Source: Burkholderiaceae bacterium
GTDB lineage: Bacteria; Pseudomonadota; Gammaproteobacteria; Burkholderiales; Burkholderiaceae_C
DNA: 64,000 nucleotides
Assembly: GCA_018780645.1 (NCBI GenBank)
Contig: JADMJJ010000017.1
Span: forward strand, 1-64,000
Reading direction: 5' to 3'
This document shows, piece by piece, positions 8,239 to 15,237 of the stretch. The notes beneath the pieces are model-generated. The model was not told the origin of the DNA. It made no database searches and saw nothing but the letters and a program-made list of their open reading frames with translations. A program made the position numbers and the translations under genes. Every line of letters begins with the position of its first letter. Within the stretch, counting starts at the first letter, position 1.

Positions 8239-8787
8239 ATGCAAGCACGTATGCAAGAGGCCCTCGCGCCCTTCCCCGCCGGGATCCAGCAGGCGCTGGA
8301 TCGCACCATGCCGCCCGGCCGCGCGCCGCTGCGGCTGTTCACCACACTGGCGCGGGACCCCCGGCTGTTCGGCAAGTTCTTTGCCGGCGGACTGTTGGAC
8401 CGTGGCCATCTGACGCTGAGGCAGCGCGAGATCGTGATTGCACGCACCACGGCGCTGTGCCGGTCCGAGTACGAGTGGGGGGTGCACATCACGCTGTTCG
8501 GCACTCGCGCAGGCTTTGGCGGGGCACAGGTACGGTCGCTGGCAAGGGGCGGATCGGAAGATGGCTGCTGGACCGACGAGGAGCGCGATCTGCTGCGCCT
8601 GTGTGAGTCTCTGCACCGCGAATGCCAGGTCGACGATGGGCTCTGGCAGAGGCTGAAGGCGCAGTTCGCCGACGAGGCGATGCTGGAGTTGTTGATGCTG
8701 GCCGGCTTCTACCGCACGGTCAGCTACCTGACCAATGCGCTGCAGCTCCCGCCGGAAACAGATGGGGCGAGGTTTCCTGCCAACTGA
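8239..8787 (+). CDS. Carboxymuconolactone decarboxylase family (AhpD-like) protein
   Basis: This 182-residue protein is of the CMD/AhpD fold. The core motif is RTTALCRSEYEWGVHIT, that is C-x3-YEW-x2-H; the second cysteine of true AhpD (CxxC) is absent, as in many YEW-type members. The following helix LLMLAGFYRTVSYLTNAL is also typical. The ATG at 8239 has GGAG upstream. It is divergent from the HxlR-like regulator with the inverted repeat between them, so it is likely a target of that regulator. The reaction is not predictable; related proteins act in peroxide or aromatic metabolism. Confidence 0.8.
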   Translation: MQARMQEALAPFPAGIQQALDRTMPPGRAPLRLFTTLARDPRLFGKFFAGGLLDRGHLTLRQREIVIARTTALCRSEYEWGVHITLFGTRAGFGGAQVRSLARGGSEDGCWTDEERDLLRLCESLHRECQVDDGLWQRLKAQFADEAMLELLMLAGFYRTVSYLTNALQLPPETDGARFPAN

Positions 8788-8806
8788 ACAGGAAGGTCCT
8801 CGCCCC
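8764..8806. terminator. Long hairpin spanning the 3' end of the CMD-family gene
   Basis: GGGGCGAGG (8764-8772) pairs with CCTCGCCCC (8798-8806), extended inwards by TTCCTG/CAGGAA. The left arm lies inside the last codons of the CMD-family gene and the stop codon is in the loop region. There is no T-run, so it may protect the transcript end rather than terminate on its own. Confidence 0.45.
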
Positions 8807-8819
8807 GAAATGGGTAGAT

Positions 8820-8839
8820 GAGCCGCCAGCAGGCGGCTC
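8820..8839. terminator. Bidirectional stem-loop between convergent genes
   Basis: GAGCCGCC (8820-8827), loop AGCA, GGCGGCTC (8832-8839). This perfect 8-bp GC-rich stem sits between the ends of the convergent CMD-family gene and phaB and probably helps end both transcripts. Confidence 0.5.
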
Positions 8840-8850
8840 GCCATACGCAA

Positions 8851-9588
8851 TCACCCCATATGCAAACCACCATTGCAGCTGAAGTCGGCGCCGGTCGTGA
8901 AGCCCGAATCCTCACCCGCCAACCAGGCCAGGATGGACGCGATCTCTTCCGGCGTGCCCAGGCGCTTGACGGGAATCGTGGCGACGATCTTGTCCAGCAC
9001 GTCCTGGCGAATGCCCTTGACCATGTCGGTGGCGATATAGCCCGGGCTGATGGTGTTCACCGTCACGCCCTTGTTGGCCACTTCCTGGGCCAGGGCCATC
9101 GTGAAGCCGTGCATGCCGGCCTTGGCGGCCGAGTAGTTGGTCTGGCCGAACTGGCCCTTCTCGCCGTTCACCGACGAGATGTTGATGATGCGGCCCCAGC
9201 CCTTGTCCAGCATGCCTTCGATGACCTGCTTGGTGACATTGAACATGCTGTTCAGGTTGGTGTTGATGACGGAGTCCCAGTCGGCCCGGCTCATCTTGCG
9301 GAACATGCCGTCACGGGTGATGCCGGCGTTGTTGACCAGCACATCCACCTCGCCATGTTCGGCGCGCACCTTGGCGAAGGCCTCGACGGTGGACTCCCAC
9401 TCGGCCACATTGCCGACCGAGGCGTAGAAGGTGTAGCCCAGCGCCTTCTGCTCGCCGAGCCACTTGTCGAAGTCGCGGCTGGGGCCGCAACCGGCGATGA
9501 CCTTGAAGCCCTCCTTGTGCAGGCGTTGGCACATCGAGGTTCCGATGCCACCCATACCGCCGGTGACGTAAGCCAATTTCTGCGTCAT
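8851..9588 (-). CDS. phaB: Acetoacetyl-CoA reductase (NADPH)
   Basis: The second step of polyhydroxybutyrate synthesis: reduction of acetoacetyl-CoA to (R)-3-hydroxybutyryl-CoA. The 245-residue short-chain dehydrogenase has the nucleotide motif VTGGMGGIG (residues 8-16), NNAG (86-89), catalytic serine in INISSVNG (about 138) and the Y152-x3-K156 pair in NYSAAKAG. The SVNGEKGQFGQTNY stretch is characteristic of PhaB rather than FabG. ATG at 9588 has an AAGGAGA site. It is the last gene of the phaC-phaA-phaB cluster; no phaR or phasin gene follows in this window. Confidence 0.96.
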   Translation of the reverse strand: MTQKLAYVTGGMGGIGTSMCQRLHKEGFKVIAGCGPSRDFDKWLGEQKALGYTFYASVGNVAEWESTVEAFAKVRAEHGEVDVLVNNAGITRDGMFRKMSRADWDSVINTNLNSMFNVTKQVIEGMLDKGWGRIINISSVNGEKGQFGQTNYSAAKAGMHGFTMALAQEVANKGVTVNTISPGYIATDMVKGIRQDVLDKIVATIPVKRLGTPEEIASILAWLAGEDSGFTTGADFSCNGGLHMG

Positions 9589-9731
9589 TGATGTCTCCTT
9601 GCGCTTCTAGCGCTGTCTGTCAAAAACCAGGGGCCTGCTCGTCTGGGCAAGCTACCCGTCAACTAGGGTCATGCAGGCCGCTGGCCCGGTCAATCGGGTT
9701 CCCCCTCATGCGGGCCATGCGGCAAGCGATA

Positions 9732-10913
9732 TCAGCGCTCGACGGTCAGCGCCACGCCCAGGCCACCGCCTATGCACAGGCTGGCAATGCCGCGCTTGGC
9801 GTCACGCTTTTGCATCTCGTGCAGCAGCGTGACCAGAATGCGACAACCCGAGGCGCCGATCGGGTGCCCCAACGCGATCGCGCCACCATTGACGTTGACC
9901 TTGGAGGTGTCCCAGCCCATTTCGCTGTGCACGGCACAGGCCTGGGCGGCGAAGGCCTCGTTGATCTCCAGCAGGTCCAGGTCGGCAGGCTTCCAGCCGG
10001 CGCGCTCCAGCGCCTTGCGCGCGGCGGGCACCGGACCCATGCCCATATAGGCGGGGTCCAGGCCGGCGCTGGCGTAGGAGGCAATGCGTGCCAGCGGCGT
10101 CAGGCCCAGGGCCGCGGCCTTGGCCGCACTCATCACCATCACGGCGGCGGCGCCATCATTCAGGCCCGAGGCATTGCCGGCCGTCACACTGCCGGCCTTG
10201 TCGAAGGCGGGGCGCAGGCCGGCCAGCACCTCGGCATTCGACTTGCGATTGATGAACTCATCGGCCGAGAAGACGATAGCGTCGCCCTTCTTCTGGGCGA
10301 TGCTGAAGGGCACGATCTCGTCCTTGAAGCGGCCGGCGTCCTGCGCGGCGGCGGCCTTCTGCTGCGAGGCCAGCGCCATCGCGTCCTGCTGCTCGCGCGT
10401 GACGCCGTACTTCTTGGCCACGTTCTCGGCCGTGATGCCCATGTGGTACTGGTTGTAGACGTCCCACAGGCCGTCGACGATCATCGAATCGATCATCTTC
10501 CAGTCGCCCATGCGCTGGCCGTCGCGCGAGCCATTCAACACGTGAGGGCTCAGGCTCATGCTCTCCTGGCCACCGGCAATGACGATCTCGCTGTCGCCAT
10601 CACGAATCGCCTGCGCGGCCAGCATCACCGCCTTCAGGCCCGAGCCGCAGACCTTGTTGATGGTCATGGCCGGCACAGTGTTCGGGAAGCCCGCCTTGAT
10701 GACCGACTGGCGCGCCGGGTTCTGCCCGGTGCCGGCCTGCAAGACCTGGCCCAGGATGACTTCACTGACCTGGCCGGCCTCGATGCCGGTGCGCTTGATC
10801 AACTCGGCCAACACGGCCGCGCCCAGCTCGGTGGCCGGCGTCTTGGCCAGGGCGCCACCGAATTTGCCGATGGCGGTGCGGGTGGCGGCGACGATGACGA
10901 TATCGGTGCTCAT
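9732..10913 (-). CDS. phaA: Acetyl-CoA acetyltransferase (beta-ketothiolase)
   Basis: Condenses two acetyl-CoA to acetoacetyl-CoA, the entry step to PHB. The 393-residue thiolase has the nucleophilic cysteine C89 in [11 protein letters not shown], the [14 protein letters not shown] motif with the active histidine, and the second cysteine in [10 protein letters not shown] near the C-terminus. Length and motifs match biosynthetic thiolases. ATG at 10913 has GGAGAA upstream. It lies between phaC and phaB; the 87-base phaC-phaA gap holds a palindromic repeat found also after the Nudix gene. Confidence 0.96.
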   Translation of the reverse strand: MSTDIVIVAATRTAIGKFGGALAKTPATELGAAVLAELIKRTGIEAGQVSEVILGQVLQAGTGQNPARQSVIKAGFPNTVPAMTINKVCGSGLKAVMLAAQAIRDGDSEIVIAGGQESMSLSPHVLNGSRDGQRMGDWKMIDSMIVDGLWDVYNQYHMGITAENVAKKYGVTREQQDAMALASQQKAAAAQDAGRFKDEIVPFSIAQKKGDAIVFSADEFINRKSNAEVLAGLRPAFDKAGSVTAGNASGLNDGAAAVMVMSAAKAAALGLTPLARIASYASAGLDPAYMGMGPVPAARKALERAGWKPADLDLLEINEAFAAQACAVHSEMGWDTSKVNVNGGAIALGHPIGASGCRILVTLLHEMQKRDAKRGIASLCIGGGLGVALTVER

Positions 10914-10939
10914 GAGGTTCTCCAGAAAAGGTAGATTTC

Positions 10940-10991
10940 AGTCAGTTGGTGCCCGAGCTTGCCGGGTACGGCAAGGTCCGGCACGCAAGTC
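10940..10991 (-). repeat. Stem-loop repeat, copy 1 (after phaC)
   Basis: About 50 bases nearly identical to 15117-15169. Read on the minus strand it runs from GACTT through GTGCCGGACC, then CTTGCCG-TACC-CGGCAAG as the inner stem, to GGGCACCAACTGACT. It begins 10 bases after the phaC stop codon and is in the same orientation relative to its upstream gene as the second copy. It may act as a terminator or attenuator between phaC and phaA, or be a REP-type mobile palindrome. Confidence 0.75.
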
Positions 10992-11000
10992 CCTAAGCTT

Positions 11001-12719
11001 TCAGGCCTTTGCTTTGACGTAACGCCCGGGCGCCGGTTCGATGGCCTTGTACTTGCGGTTGCCCGGTGTCTTCGGTGCAGCAATCTTCTTGCCAGCGTGC
11101 TCGCCCAGCCACTCGGCCCAGTCGGTCCACCAGCTGCCCGGGTATTCGGTCGCGCCCTTGAACCAGTCCTGCGCGTTCTCAGGGAAGGTGGACTTGCCAA
11201 TCCAGTGGCTGCGCTTGCCCTTGGCCGGCGGGTTGATGACGCCGGCAATATGGCCCGAGGCACCGAGCACGAAACGCTTCTTGCCGCTGAACACCTGGGT
11301 GCTGCGGTAGGCGCTGTCCCAGGGCACGATATGGTCTTCGCGGGAGCCGTAGATATAGACCGGGGCCTTGATGCTGGCGAGGTCCACTGGCTCGCCGCAG
11401 ACGGTCAGCTTGCCTGGATCGATCAGCTCGTTCTGCAGATAGGTGTGGCGCAGATACCAGCAGTACATGGGCCCCGGCAGATTGGTGCTGTCGCCGTTCC
11501 AGTACAGCAGGTCGAACGGCGGCGGCGCCTCGCCCTTCAGATAGTTGCCGACGACATAGTTCCAGACCAGATCGTTGGGGCGCAGAAAGCTGAAGGTGGC
11601 GGCCAGGTCCTTGCCCATCAGGAGGCCGGGGCCGGTGGGCGCATCGGGGCCTATGGTCATGTCGCGCAGCTTCACCGAGGCTTCGTCAACAAAGATGTCG
11701 AGCACGCCATTGCTGCTGAAGTCGATCAGCGTGGTCAGCAGGGTCACGCTGGCGGCCGGCTGCTCGCCGCGGGCGGCCAGCACGGCCAGTGCGGTGCTCA
11801 GGATCGTGCCGCCGACGCAGAAGCCCAGGGTGTCGATGGTCTTGGCGCCGCTGATCTCCTGCACCACCTCGATCGCCTTGATCGCGGCGTCTTCGATGTA
11901 GTCGTCCCAGGTCAGCTGCACGCAGCTGGTGTCGGGGTTGCGCCAGCTGACGACGAACACGCGATGGCCCTGCGACACGGCGTAACGTATCAGCGAGTTC
12001 TCCGGCTGCAGGTCGAGGATGTAGTACTTGTTGATGCAGGGCGGCACCATCAGCAGCGGCCGCTCGAAGACCTGCGCCGTCAGCGGCTTGTACTCGAGCA
12101 GCTGGAACAGCTCGTTCTCGAACACCACATCGCCCTCGGTAGTGGCGACATTGCGACCCACCTCGAAGGCCGACTCGTCGGTCTGTGAGACATGGCCCTT
12201 GCGCACGTCTTCCCACAGTTGCTGTGCACCCTTGGCGATGCTCTCGCCCTTGGTCTCCAGCGCCTTGGCCAGGGCCTCGGGGTTGAAGGCCAGGTAGTTG
12301 CTGGGCGAGGCGGCGTCCACCCATTGCTGCACGGCAAAGCGCACACGCGCCCGGGTTTTCTCGTCGCCCTCCATCTTGTCCGCCATCTCCATCAGGGTGC
12401 GGGCATTCAGCAGGTACATCTGGGCCATATAGGCGGTGGCCGGGTTCTCGGCCCAGGCCTGGTTGGCAAAGCGCCGGTCGGGCAGGGCCGGGGTCGGCTT
12501 GGCCTCCCTACCCTCACCCGAGAGGCGCTGCACCGAGCCGTTCCACAGCTCGGTGGCCTGCTTCAGGTAGTCGCTTTGCAGCTCGGCCAGGGCGTCCATG
12601 GGCAGTTGCAGGCTGCTCAACGACTTCAACATCTCGCCCATGCCGGGCAGAGCGTCCAGGGCGGGATTCGCCGCCGGGTTTGCCGTCTCCGGGGCGGACG
12701 GGGCAGACTTGCGCTTCAT
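11001..12719 (-). CDS. phaC: Class I poly(3-hydroxyalkanoate) synthase
   Basis: Polymerises 3-hydroxybutyryl-CoA into the PHB granule. The 572-residue protein has the lipase-like box LGFCVGGT with catalytic C301, the family segment PPCINKYYILDL, the SREDHIVPW aspartate region and the GASGHIAGVINPP histidine. Length fits single-subunit class I synthases. The ATG at 12719 (MKRKSAPSAPE) is preferred to an in-frame GTG four codons upstream because AGGAG lies just before it. First gene of phaC-phaA-phaB; its promoter must lie in the 160-base gap shared with the divergent small membrane gene. Confidence 0.96.
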   Translation of the reverse strand: MKRKSAPSAPETANPAANPALDALPGMGEMLKSLSSLQLPMDALAELQSDYLKQATELWNGSVQRLSGEGREAKPTPALPDRRFANQAWAENPATAYMAQMYLLNARTLMEMADKMEGDEKTRARVRFAVQQWVDAASPSNYLAFNPEALAKALETKGESIAKGAQQLWEDVRKGHVSQTDESAFEVGRNVATTEGDVVFENELFQLLEYKPLTAQVFERPLLMVPPCINKYYILDLQPENSLIRYAVSQGHRVFVVSWRNPDTSCVQLTWDDYIEDAAIKAIEVVQEISGAKTIDTLGFCVGGTILSTALAVLAARGEQPAASVTLLTTLIDFSSNGVLDIFVDEASVKLRDMTIGPDAPTGPGLLMGKDLAATFSFLRPNDLVWNYVVGNYLKGEAPPPFDLLYWNGDSTNLPGPMYCWYLRHTYLQNELIDPGKLTVCGEPVDLASIKAPVYIYGSREDHIVPWDSAYRSTQVFSGKKRFVLGASGHIAGVINPPAKGKRSHWIGKSTFPENAQDWFKGATEYPGSWWTDWAEWLGEHAGKKIAAPKTPGNRKYKAIEPAPGRYVKAKA

Positions 12720-12881
12720 ATGTCTCCTCACACTCTGTCGGTACTCGATTCGGCACGTCTGCGCGACGTGTTCGAGCCCTTGGGTGCATGCTACAAGCGC
12801 TTTACGCTCTGCCGCGTTTGTACGCCAAAAAACTTACCTTGCGATGACGTACTCTCTCGCGTCGAACATTGAGACTCCAAT
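12720..12881. other. Divergent promoter region of phaC and a small membrane gene
   Basis: This 162-base gap separates phaC (leftward) from the 86-residue membrane protein gene (rightward). It is less GC-rich than its flanks in the middle (for example CCAAAAAACTTACC near 12825), as expected of a promoter region. I could not assign convincing -35/-10 hexamers or a regulator site. Confidence 0.4.
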
Positions 12882-13142
12882 ATGTATCTGGTAGCGATCG
12901 CCTGGATTTATGTGGCCCTGATGATGGCCGCCGCCGAAGCCACCAGCAGCCAGGGCACGGTGCTGGGCGCCATTGTCACCTTCGCGCTCTACGGCGTGCT
13001 GCCGGTGAGCATCCTGGTCTACATCATGGGCAGTGGCAGGCGCCGTCAGGCACGGCGGCGCGCTGAAGCGGCTTCAGCGCAGGCTGATGGCGGCAACCAT
13101 GCGGCCACCCAGGGGCACGCGTCGGTAGGAAAAGAACCGTGA
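12882..13142 (+). CDS. Small two-helix membrane protein, function unknown
   Basis: An 86-residue protein with two hydrophobic helices (about residues 3-19 and 28-49) followed by a basic stretch GSGRRRQARRRAEA and a polar tail. The positive charges after helix two place the tail in the cytoplasm. Its 3' end overlaps the convergent pgeF gene by 69 bases. I do not recognise a named family; the gene looks real because the helices are intact, hydrophobicity is concentrated in the reading frame and it fills the phaC-pgeF interval. Confidence 0.65.
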   Translation: MYLVAIAWIYVALMMAAAEATSSQGTVLGAIVTFALYGVLPVSILVYIMGSGRRRQARRRAEAASAQADGGNHAATQGHASVGKEP

Positions 13143-13856
13143 GTCCTGGCTGTAGGTGCACCATTCGCCGCCGCTGATACGGGTCAGGCCGGCGGCTTGC
13201 AGGCGCAATCGGGCCAGCGCCACCAGATTGGCACGCCAGCGCGGCTCGCCAGCGGCATTGGGCCGATAGAAGAAGAAGCGCGGGTCGGGTCTTGCCGGAT
13301 CGGCGCCAAAGGCCTGCAGCACATCGGCACCCACTTCGAACACCTCGGGGCCTATGCAGGCGCCCATCCAGGCCCGGATCTCGCCGGGCTCGCAAGCCGC
13401 GGCGCTACTCAGCGCCGAGACGGTGTTCTCCAGCACCCCAGCGGCCAGGCCGCGCCAGCCGGCATGGGCGCCACCCACGCCACCCGGCGCGGCGAACAGC
13501 ACCGGCAGGCAGTCGGCGGCTTGTATCGCCACGCCCAGGCCCGGCGTGGTGCTGATGCTGGCGTCATGCCTGGAAGGCCGCCAACCCGGCTCGGCATGTT
13601 GGGGCTGCAGATGGAGCACATCGGCGCCGTGAACCTGGTGGATGAAGACCGCCCGGGCCTGCAACGCGCCGCTGACAAGCGCACGGTTGGCAGCCACATG
13701 CTCGGGCGCATCCTGAACCGAGGCGCCGACATTCATGCTGGCATGGGGCGCTTGGCTGACGCCACCGGCGCGGGTGGTCATGAAGGCATTGATCTGGGGC
13801 AGGTCCCAGTCGGGCCTCAGCCAATCCGGATGAGGACGTTGCAGCTCACTCGGCAT
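13074..13856 (-). CDS. pgeF: Peptidoglycan editing factor PgeF (YfiH, laccase-domain)
   Basis: A 260-residue cytoplasmic protein of the multicopper-polyphenol oxidase/DUF152 family that removes wrongly incorporated L-serine from UDP-MurNAc precursors. The metal residues are visible: H76 in HQVHGADV, C116 in QAADCLPVLF and H131 in GGAHAGWRG. The MTTRAGGVSQAPHASMN opening is also typical. ATG at 13856 overlaps the end of the isomerase gene by 11 bases, so the two are translationally coupled. It is convergent with and overlaps the small membrane gene. Confidence 0.93.
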   Translation of the reverse strand: MPSELQRPHPDWLRPDWDLPQINAFMTTRAGGVSQAPHASMNVGASVQDAPEHVAANRALVSGALQARAVFIHQVHGADVLHLQPQHAEPGWRPSRHDASISTTPGLGVAIQAADCLPVLFAAPGGVGGAHAGWRGLAAGVLENTVSALSSAAACEPGEIRAWMGACIGPEVFEVGADVLQAFGADPARPDPRFFFYRPNAAGEPRWRANLVALARLRLQAAGLTRISGGEWCTYSQDSRFFSYRRVPLGGRMVAAISLR

Positions 13857-14484
13857 CTGGGCAGGCCGCTGGCTGGGTGTTGGCGAAAGCCGGCCGCGCC
13901 ATGCAGTGCTCGAAGATGCGCATCACCGTCGGCACATGGTCGAGCTTGCAGTCGAAGCGCCGGGCATTGAATATTTGCGGCACCAGCGTGCAATCGGCCA
14001 GGCTGGCCTGCTCGCCATGGCAGAAGCTGCCGGTGCCGGCCTCGTTCACCAGGCGGCGCTCGACCACCTCGAGGCCGGATTCGACCCAGTGGCGGTACCA
14101 GCGGTCCTTGTTCTCGTCGCTGACGCCCATCTCGCGCACCAGGTAGCGCAACACACGAGGGTTGTTCAGCGGGTGGATTTCGCAGGCTATGTCCATGGCC
14201 AGCGAGCGCACCCGGGCCCGGCCCAGCGCATCGGCGGGCAGCAGCGGCGGCTCGGGATGGGTCTCGTCCAGATACTCCATGATGGCCAGCGACTGGCTCA
14301 ACACCGAATCCCCGTCGCGCAGCAGCGGCACCAGTCGGGCAGCTGACAGATCGGCGTAGGATTCGCTGTGCTGCTCCTGCTTGAGCAGGTGGATGGCGCG
14401 ATAGTCGTAGTCCAGGCCCTTCAGGGCCAGCGCGATGCGTACCCGGTAGGAGGCCGAGGAGCGGAAATAGTTGAAGAGTTCCAT
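13846..14484 (-). CDS. maiA: Maleylacetoacetate isomerase (zeta-class glutathione S-transferase)
   Basis: Converts maleylacetoacetate to fumarylacetoacetate with glutathione in tyrosine breakdown. The 212-residue protein starts MELFNYFRSSASYRVRIALA, the zeta-class motif with active serines, followed by the thioredoxin-like domain (LVPLLRDGDSVLSQSLAIMEYLDE) and an all-helical C-terminal domain (SLADCTLVPQIFNARRF). The ATG at 14484 is chosen because the family begins there; the longer reading frame adds an arginine/proline-rich tail. No other tyrosine pathway gene is nearby, so a general zeta GST role is also possible. Confidence 0.88.
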   Translation of the reverse strand: MELFNYFRSSASYRVRIALALKGLDYDYRAIHLLKQEQHSESYADLSAARLVPLLRDGDSVLSQSLAIMEYLDETHPEPPLLPADALGRARVRSLAMDIACEIHPLNNPRVLRYLVREMGVSDENKDRWYRHWVESGLEVVERRLVNEAGTGSFCHGEQASLADCTLVPQIFNARRFDCKLDHVPTVMRIFEHCMARPAFANTQPAACPDAE

Positions 14485-14558
14485 GAGGGCGGTCCGGTGA
14501 GGCCGGCACGGCTGCGGCCGGCGGCGCTGATCATGCCACGCACGATACACTGGCCCGT

Positions 14559-15116
14559 ATGCAGTTTTTCAAGCGCTTCCACCATTGCCCGGCGTGCGGC
14601 GGCGCGGTTGAGTACAGCATCCCGGCTGACGACAATCGCGAGCGCGCCACCTGCACCGTCTGCCACACCATCCACTACCAGAACCCGATCAATGTGGTGG
14701 GCACCCTGCCCGTCTGGGGCGAAGGCCCGCAGGGCCAGGTGCTGCTGTGCAAACGCAATATCGAACCCCGCTACGGCATGTGGACCCTGCCGGCCGGCTT
14801 TCTCGAATTGGGCGAATCAACCGCCGACGGCGCGCTGCGCGAGACCGATGAAGAGGCTGGGGCGCAGATCGAGCTGCAGGGCCTGTACACCGTGCTGAAC
14901 GTCGTGCGCGTCGGCCAGGTGCACTTCTTCTACCGCGCAAGGCTGCTGGGCACCGAGTTCAATCCGGGCCCGGAGACGATAGAAGCACGGCTGTTCCACG
15001 AGCATGAGGTGCCTTGGGACGAGCTGGCCTTCCGCACCGTGAAGGAAACGCTGCAGCGCTTCTTCGCCGACCGGCGCGAGGGGCGCTTCGACGTTTTTTG
15101 CGGGGATATCTCTTAA
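14559..15116 (+). CDS. Nudix hydrolase with N-terminal zinc ribbon
   Basis: A 185-residue NudC-like or ADP-ribose-type Nudix hydrolase. An N-terminal zinc ribbon has C10, C13, C32 and C35 (CPAC and CTVC). The Nudix box runs from G80 (GFLELGE) to R94-E95-x2-E98-E99-x-G (RETDEEAG), with all metal glutamates present. This short type with zinc ribbon is common in proteobacteria and is often annotated as an ADP-ribose or NAD pyrophosphatase relative; the substrate is not certain. It is divergent from maiA; its stop codon is directly followed by the stem-loop repeat. Confidence 0.88.
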   Translation: MQFFKRFHHCPACGGAVEYSIPADDNRERATCTVCHTIHYQNPINVVGTLPVWGEGPQGQVLLCKRNIEPRYGMWTLPAGFLELGESTADGALRETDEEAGAQIELQGLYTVLNVVRVGQVHFFYRARLLGTEFNPGPETIEARLFHEHEVPWDELAFRTVKETLQRFFADRREGRFDVFCGDIS

Positions 15117-15169
15117 GACTTTGTGTGCCGGACCTTGCCGTAGTCGGCAAGCTCGGGCACCAACTGACT
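15117..15169 (+). repeat. Stem-loop repeat, copy 2 (after the Nudix gene)
   Basis: It starts at the first base after the Nudix stop codon. It is nearly identical to 10940-10991 in inverted window orientation, and in both cases the repeat follows a stop codon in the same gene-relative direction. The structure is GTGCC-GGAC-CTTGCCG-TAGT-CGGCAAG-CTCG-GGCAC, a two-part hairpin. There is no T-run. Confidence 0.75.
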
Positions 15170-15175
15170 CGTTGG

Positions 15176-15229
15176 CCCCGGATTGCATCCGGGCTACAGG
15201 AAGTTTCGTAGCCCGGATGCAATCCGGGG
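15176..15229. repeat. REP-like inverted pair, locus 1
   Basis: Two exact 22-base reverse complements (15176-15197 and 15208-15229) with a 10-base spacer. The core is CCCGGATTGCATCCGGG followed by CTAC. The same core occurs at 41386-41445 and 58613-58654. Here it lies between the convergent Nudix and lapD-like genes, a usual location for REP/BIME elements. No REP-associated transposase gene is in the window. Confidence 0.85.
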
Positions 15230-15237
15230 CCACAGCC

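Noticed and set aside
10414-10458. Possible tRNA or small RNA near the PHB genes
   Set aside because: No cloverleaf or RNA-like structure beyond the listed stem-loops; the interval is coding in phaA.
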